Positions 61,385-64,000 of a stretch of DNA of 64,000 nucleotides are shown here, piece after piece (the first letter of the stretch is position 1; each line of letters begins with the position of its first letter). This DNA comes from Roseobacter sp. (GTDB taxonomy: Bacteria; Pseudomonadota; Alphaproteobacteria; Rhodobacterales; Rhodobacteraceae). Location: the NCBI GenBank assembly GCA_015665415.1, contig JADFAE010000007.1:310001-374000 (forward strand). The letters run 5' to 3'. Below the pieces are notes generated by a model that saw only the letters and a program-made list of their open reading frames with translations, was not told where the DNA came from and made no database searches. The position numbers and the translations under genes are program-made.

Positions 61385-62560
61385 TTACTGATTGCGGATC
61401 GGCACCGGCATCTCGTCGATGCTCAGCTCGCGCACCAGTTCCGGCACGGCCCAGTCGACACCGTCCTGCACCGTCAGCTTGAAGTGATACATCGGCTGCA
61501 GCGCCTGATGATCTTCGGCGCGGAACCGCATGGTGCCCTTGGGGGTCTCCCATTCCATGCCTTCCATGGTGGCGATCAGCTCTTCGCTGTCAGTAGATCC
61601 TGCTTTGCGGATGGCTTCGACAGCGGCGATGCCTGCGGCCATGCCACCGGCAGTAAAGAAGTCTGGTGGCCCGTCAAAGCGTTCAAAATGAGTTTTCACC
61701 AGCCAATCATTCACCGGGTTGTCGGGCAGCTCGTAGTAGTAATAGGTGCCGCCTTCCATGCCCTCATAGTCTTTGAACCCCTTGAGCGCGGCCAGGATAT
61801 TGCCCACCCCGGCAAATTCGATGCCAAAGCGGCTGGGGTCCATGGCGTGGATCTTGCCCAGGGGATTGCCGCCCCCGGCCCAGATCACAAACAGTTTCTT
61901 GTCGCCGTCCAGATCCTTCATCGCGTTGAAGATCCGCTCACCGGCGGCGGTGAAATCGGTGGTATCGGTGGGCGCGTATTCTTCGTGCACCAGTTCGATC
62001 CCCTTGGCGGCCAGCGCCTCGCGGAAGGCAGCGATACCATCACGGCCAAAGGCATAGTCCTGCGCCAGCGTGGCGATCTTGACGTTGTCTCCGGCCAGGG
62101 CGATGGCGCTGGAGACCGCATCCTGCGACGAGTTGCGCGAGGTGCGGAACACATAGCGATTCCAGTTGGAACCGGTGATGCTGTCGGCCACGGCGGGCTC
62201 AACGATCAGGATTTTTTCGTATTCCTCGGCCACGGGCAGCATTGCCAGGGCAACGCCAGAGCTGACCGGGCCGATGGCCAGATCGACCTCATCGTCGCCG
62301 TAGGCTTCTTCCAGCAGCGCTTTGCCGTTCTCGGGCTTCAGCTGGGTGTCCTTTTCGATCACCACGATGGGCTCGCCATTGATCTCCATGGTGCCGCCGG
62401 TGGCATATTCCAGCCCCAGCATCAGCCCGTCGTGGCTTTGTTTGGCATAGGCCTCAAAGGGGCCGGTCTTGCCGTAGATATGGGCAATCTTGATATCTGC
62501 GGCGGCGGCCGAGGCCAGCGCCAGTGCAGAGACCATTCCTGCAAGCAAAGTACGTGTCAT
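61385..62560 (-). CDS. Periplasmic substrate-binding protein of the liv-type transporter
   Basis: A 391-residue binding protein with signal peptide (1-21, ALALASAAAA) and the Leu/Ile/Val-binding periplasmic fold. It may bind amino acids, amides, or small aromatic acids; position next to HpaI and HpaH-like genes hints at an aromatic or dicarboxylate-type substrate, by inference. It heads the transporter operon on the minus strand. Confidence 0.88.
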   Translation of the reverse strand: MTRTLLAGMVSALALASAAAADIKIAHIYGKTGPFEAYAKQSHDGLMLGLEYATGGTMEINGEPIVVIEKDTQLKPENGKALLEEAYGDDEVDLAIGPVSSGVALAMLPVAEEYEKILIVEPAVADSITGSNWNRYVFRTSRNSSQDAVSSAIALAGDNVKIATLAQDYAFGRDGIAAFREALAAKGIELVHEEYAPTDTTDFTAAGERIFNAMKDLDGDKKLFVIWAGGGNPLGKIHAMDPSRFGIEFAGVGNILAALKGFKDYEGMEGGTYYYYELPDNPVNDWLVKTHFERFDGPPDFFTAGGMAAGIAAVEAIRKAGSTDSEELIATMEGMEWETPKGTMRFRAEDHQALQPMYHFKLTVQDGVDWAVPELVRELSIDEMPVPIRNQ

Positions 62561-62691
62561 GTCATTCCTCCCTGAGGGCGCGCTGCATCATGGCTGGCGC
62601 AGTCTCACTCCTGCGCCTTCAGGCTAGCTGCGGCCTCTTGCTTGGGTCAATTGCAGGGAAATACGTAGTCTGCATCTCCCGCAAGGGAGGA

Positions 62692-63462
62692 TTACTTGGC
62701 TTGCCACTTCGCCGCAAGGCTGCGTGCGGTCTGGGCCAGCAAAACAACGTCGATGCCAACCGCGAGGAATTCGGCCCCCATGTCGAAATAGGCCTGTGTG
62801 GCTTCTTCTGCGACGCCAAGAATACCCGGGGATTTGCCCGCTGCACGGATCCGCGTGATGGCATCAGCCGTGACCGCGCGCACCTCCGGATGGGCGGAAT
62901 TGCCCTGATGCCCCATGTCGGTGGACAGGTCAGCCGGACCGATGAAGATGCCATCAACCCCCTCGACTGCCAGGATTTCATCGAGGTTTTCGATGCCCGC
63001 CCGGTTTTCCACCTGCAGCAACAGGCAGATTTCCTGATCGGCGGTCTGGATATATTCGGAGATCGAGCCAAACAGGGTGGCGCGTGCCGCAGTGGCGCCC
63101 ACACCGCGGGTGCCATGGGGCGGATACTGGCAGGCGCGTACCATTTCGCGGGCCTGATCGGCGGTCTCTATCATCGGGATCAGGATATTCTGAGCGCCTG
63201 CATCCAGGGCCTGTTTCACCATCCAGGTCTCACCAATCGGCAGTCGCACCACCGGGTGGCTGGGCGAGGCCTGCAGCGCGATCAGCTGATCGCGGATCGA
63301 GCGGATATCATTGGGGCCGTGCTCGCCGTCGATCACCAGCCAGTCGAACCCGGCGGTGCCCATGATCTCAGCCACAGAGCCTTCGGCAAAGCTCATCCAG
63401 CAGCCGATTTGACGCTCGCCATTTGCAAGGGCGGTTTTGAAAGTGTTCTTTGGGGCGGGCAT
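62692..63462 (-). CDS. HpcH/HpaI family aldolase
   Basis: A 256-residue class II pyruvate aldolase. DGEHGPND holds the catalytic His. LLQVENRAG (Glu) and FIGPADLS (Asp) are the metal ligands. The family cleaves 4-hydroxy-2-oxoheptanedioate (HpaI) and related acids to pyruvate and an aldehyde. The ATG at 63462 has AGGA upstream. It is followed 130 bases on by the liv-type operon and preceded by the HpaH-like gene 11 bases away, a pair of the homoprotocatechuate pathway. Confidence 0.9.
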   Translation of the reverse strand: MPAPKNTFKTALANGERQIGCWMSFAEGSVAEIMGTAGFDWLVIDGEHGPNDIRSIRDQLIALQASPSHPVVRLPIGETWMVKQALDAGAQNILIPMIETADQAREMVRACQYPPHGTRGVGATAARATLFGSISEYIQTADQEICLLLQVENRAGIENLDEILAVEGVDGIFIGPADLSTDMGHQGNSAHPEVRAVTADAITRIRAAGKSPGILGVAEEATQAYFDMGAEFLAVGIDVVLLAQTARSLAAKWQAK

Positions 63463-63472
63463 GGGAATATTC

Positions 63473-64000
63473 CTATTCAAATGAGAGGGCGACAGATCCG
63501 AAGGCCCCGAAATCGGCCTGGATCTCGCTGCCGGAGGGGCATTCGATGGGCCGGATAAAGGACCCCGAAAGGACGATATCCCCAGCTTCGATCACTTGTC
63601 CATATTCGGCCATGCGTCGGGCCAGCCACAGCACCGAGGTGACTGGATCGTTGAGCACGCCAGCACCCAGTCCGGTTTCCTCGACTACGCCATCGCGTTG
63701 CACAATGGCGCCGACCCAGCGCAGGTCATGGGCGTCAATGGCGTGGCGTTCCTGGCTCAGCACCACCCCGGCATTGGCGGCATTGTCGCTGATGGTATCG
63801 GTGATGATCCGGGCCTCACCGGTGTCGGGATCGGCGCGCAGGATGCGGGTATCCAGGATCTCCAGCGAAGGTGTCACGTAATCAGTGGCAGCGATCACAT
63901 CCGCGCGGGTGCAGTCCGCCCCGGCCAGCGGGGATTTCATTACAAATGCAATCTCTGCTTCGATGCGGGGTTGGATGAAACGACCCTTGGGCACCGTGGC
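63473..64000 (-). CDS. HpaH-like 2-oxo-hept-4-ene-dioate hydratase (5' partial)
   Basis: The C-terminal about 176 residues of a fumarylacetoacetate-hydrolase/2-keto-pentenoate hydratase family enzyme; the N terminus is beyond the window. EAEIAFVM gives two metal glutamates and PSLEILDTR a third acidic region. Family members hydrate 2-oxo-hept-4-ene-1,7-dioate in the 4-hydroxyphenylacetate/homoprotocatechuate route. The next enzyme in that route is HpaI, which is the gene immediately downstream. Confidence 0.85.
   Translation of the reverse strand, partial: ATVPKGRFIQPRIEAEIAFVMKSPLAGADCTRADVIAATDYVTPSLEILDTRILRADPDTGEARIITDTISDNAANAGVVLSQERHAIDAHDLRWVGAIVQRDGVVEETGLGAGVLNDPVTSVLWLARRMAEYGQVIEAGDIVLSGSFIRPIECPSGSEIQADFGAFGSVALSFE

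Overview
The window reads as a chromosomal segment of an alphaproteobacterium of the Rhodobacterales (Roseobacter group). This rests on the GC-rich, tightly packed gene order (many 4-bp ATGA overlaps), on families typical of that group (DUF2794, a DUF6478-like protein, the gpmI-envC-ctpA and accD-folC neighbourhoods), and on the many betaine-demethylation genes. I saw no rRNA, tRNA, CRISPR array, transposase or phage gene.

Layout. 1-9.76 kb: a methylamine/betaine type catabolic island. It holds an XRE-cupin regulator, a LysE exporter, a GFA-fold protein, a dimethylglycine dehydrogenase-like flavoprotein, an MDR oxidoreductase, a homocysteine S-methyltransferase, a GlxA/GbdR-type AraC regulator and a second dimethylglycine/sarcosine dehydrogenase-like flavoprotein. 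9.77-11.2 kb: a more AT-rich patch with an alpha/beta-hydrolase-like protein and a DUF1272 protein. 11.35-13.8 kb: a two-gene operon of a sugar-lactone-oxidase-like flavoprotein and a fold-III PLP enzyme. 14-18.1 kb: gpmI, an EnvC-like factor and a CtpA protease. 18.3-23.6 kb: rsgA, ada, an isocitrate-lyase/PEP-mutase-like enzyme and three poorly known minus-strand genes. 23.85-27.9 kb: a very unusual ABC-transporter-like protein with degenerate ATPase motifs and a C-terminal cyclic-nucleotide-binding domain, overlapping a CPBP membrane protease. 28-37.3 kb: accD, folC, zapE, a coiled-coil membrane protein, an MFS carrier, an ornithine cyclodeaminase-like/HAD operon, a DMT transporter and a NIPSNAP-like protein. 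37.4-41.3 kb: a DUF188 protein, soluble transhydrogenase, S-formylglutathione hydrolase and an AEC transporter. 41.7-45.2 kb: a TetR regulator, then a cobalamin riboswitch in front of a gbcA/gbcB-like Rieske monooxygenase pair. 45.2-57.3 kb: cytochrome c'-like, ArsR-like, DUF2794, NlpC/P60, M17 peptidase, carbonic anhydrase, DUF3095, MFS, asd and a DUF4139 protein. 57.5-64 kb: a complete liv-type ABC transporter followed upstream by HpaI-type aldolase and HpaH-type hydratase, the latter cut by the window edge.

How the parts fit. Betaine demethylation recurs: methyl transfer to homocysteine (5.2 kb), oxygenase demethylation releasing formaldehyde (42.9-45.2 kb), dimethylglycine/sarcosine-type dehydrogenases (1.7 and 7.3 kb) and S-formylglutathione hydrolase for formaldehyde oxidation (39.4 kb). 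The most interesting single observation is the cobalamin riboswitch placed before gbcAB-like genes that use no B12. This suggests a B12-independent demethylation route turned on when cobalamin is scarce. The second is the degenerate ABC-like/cNMP-binding/CPBP pair. Two dispersed families of extragenic palindromes are also present.
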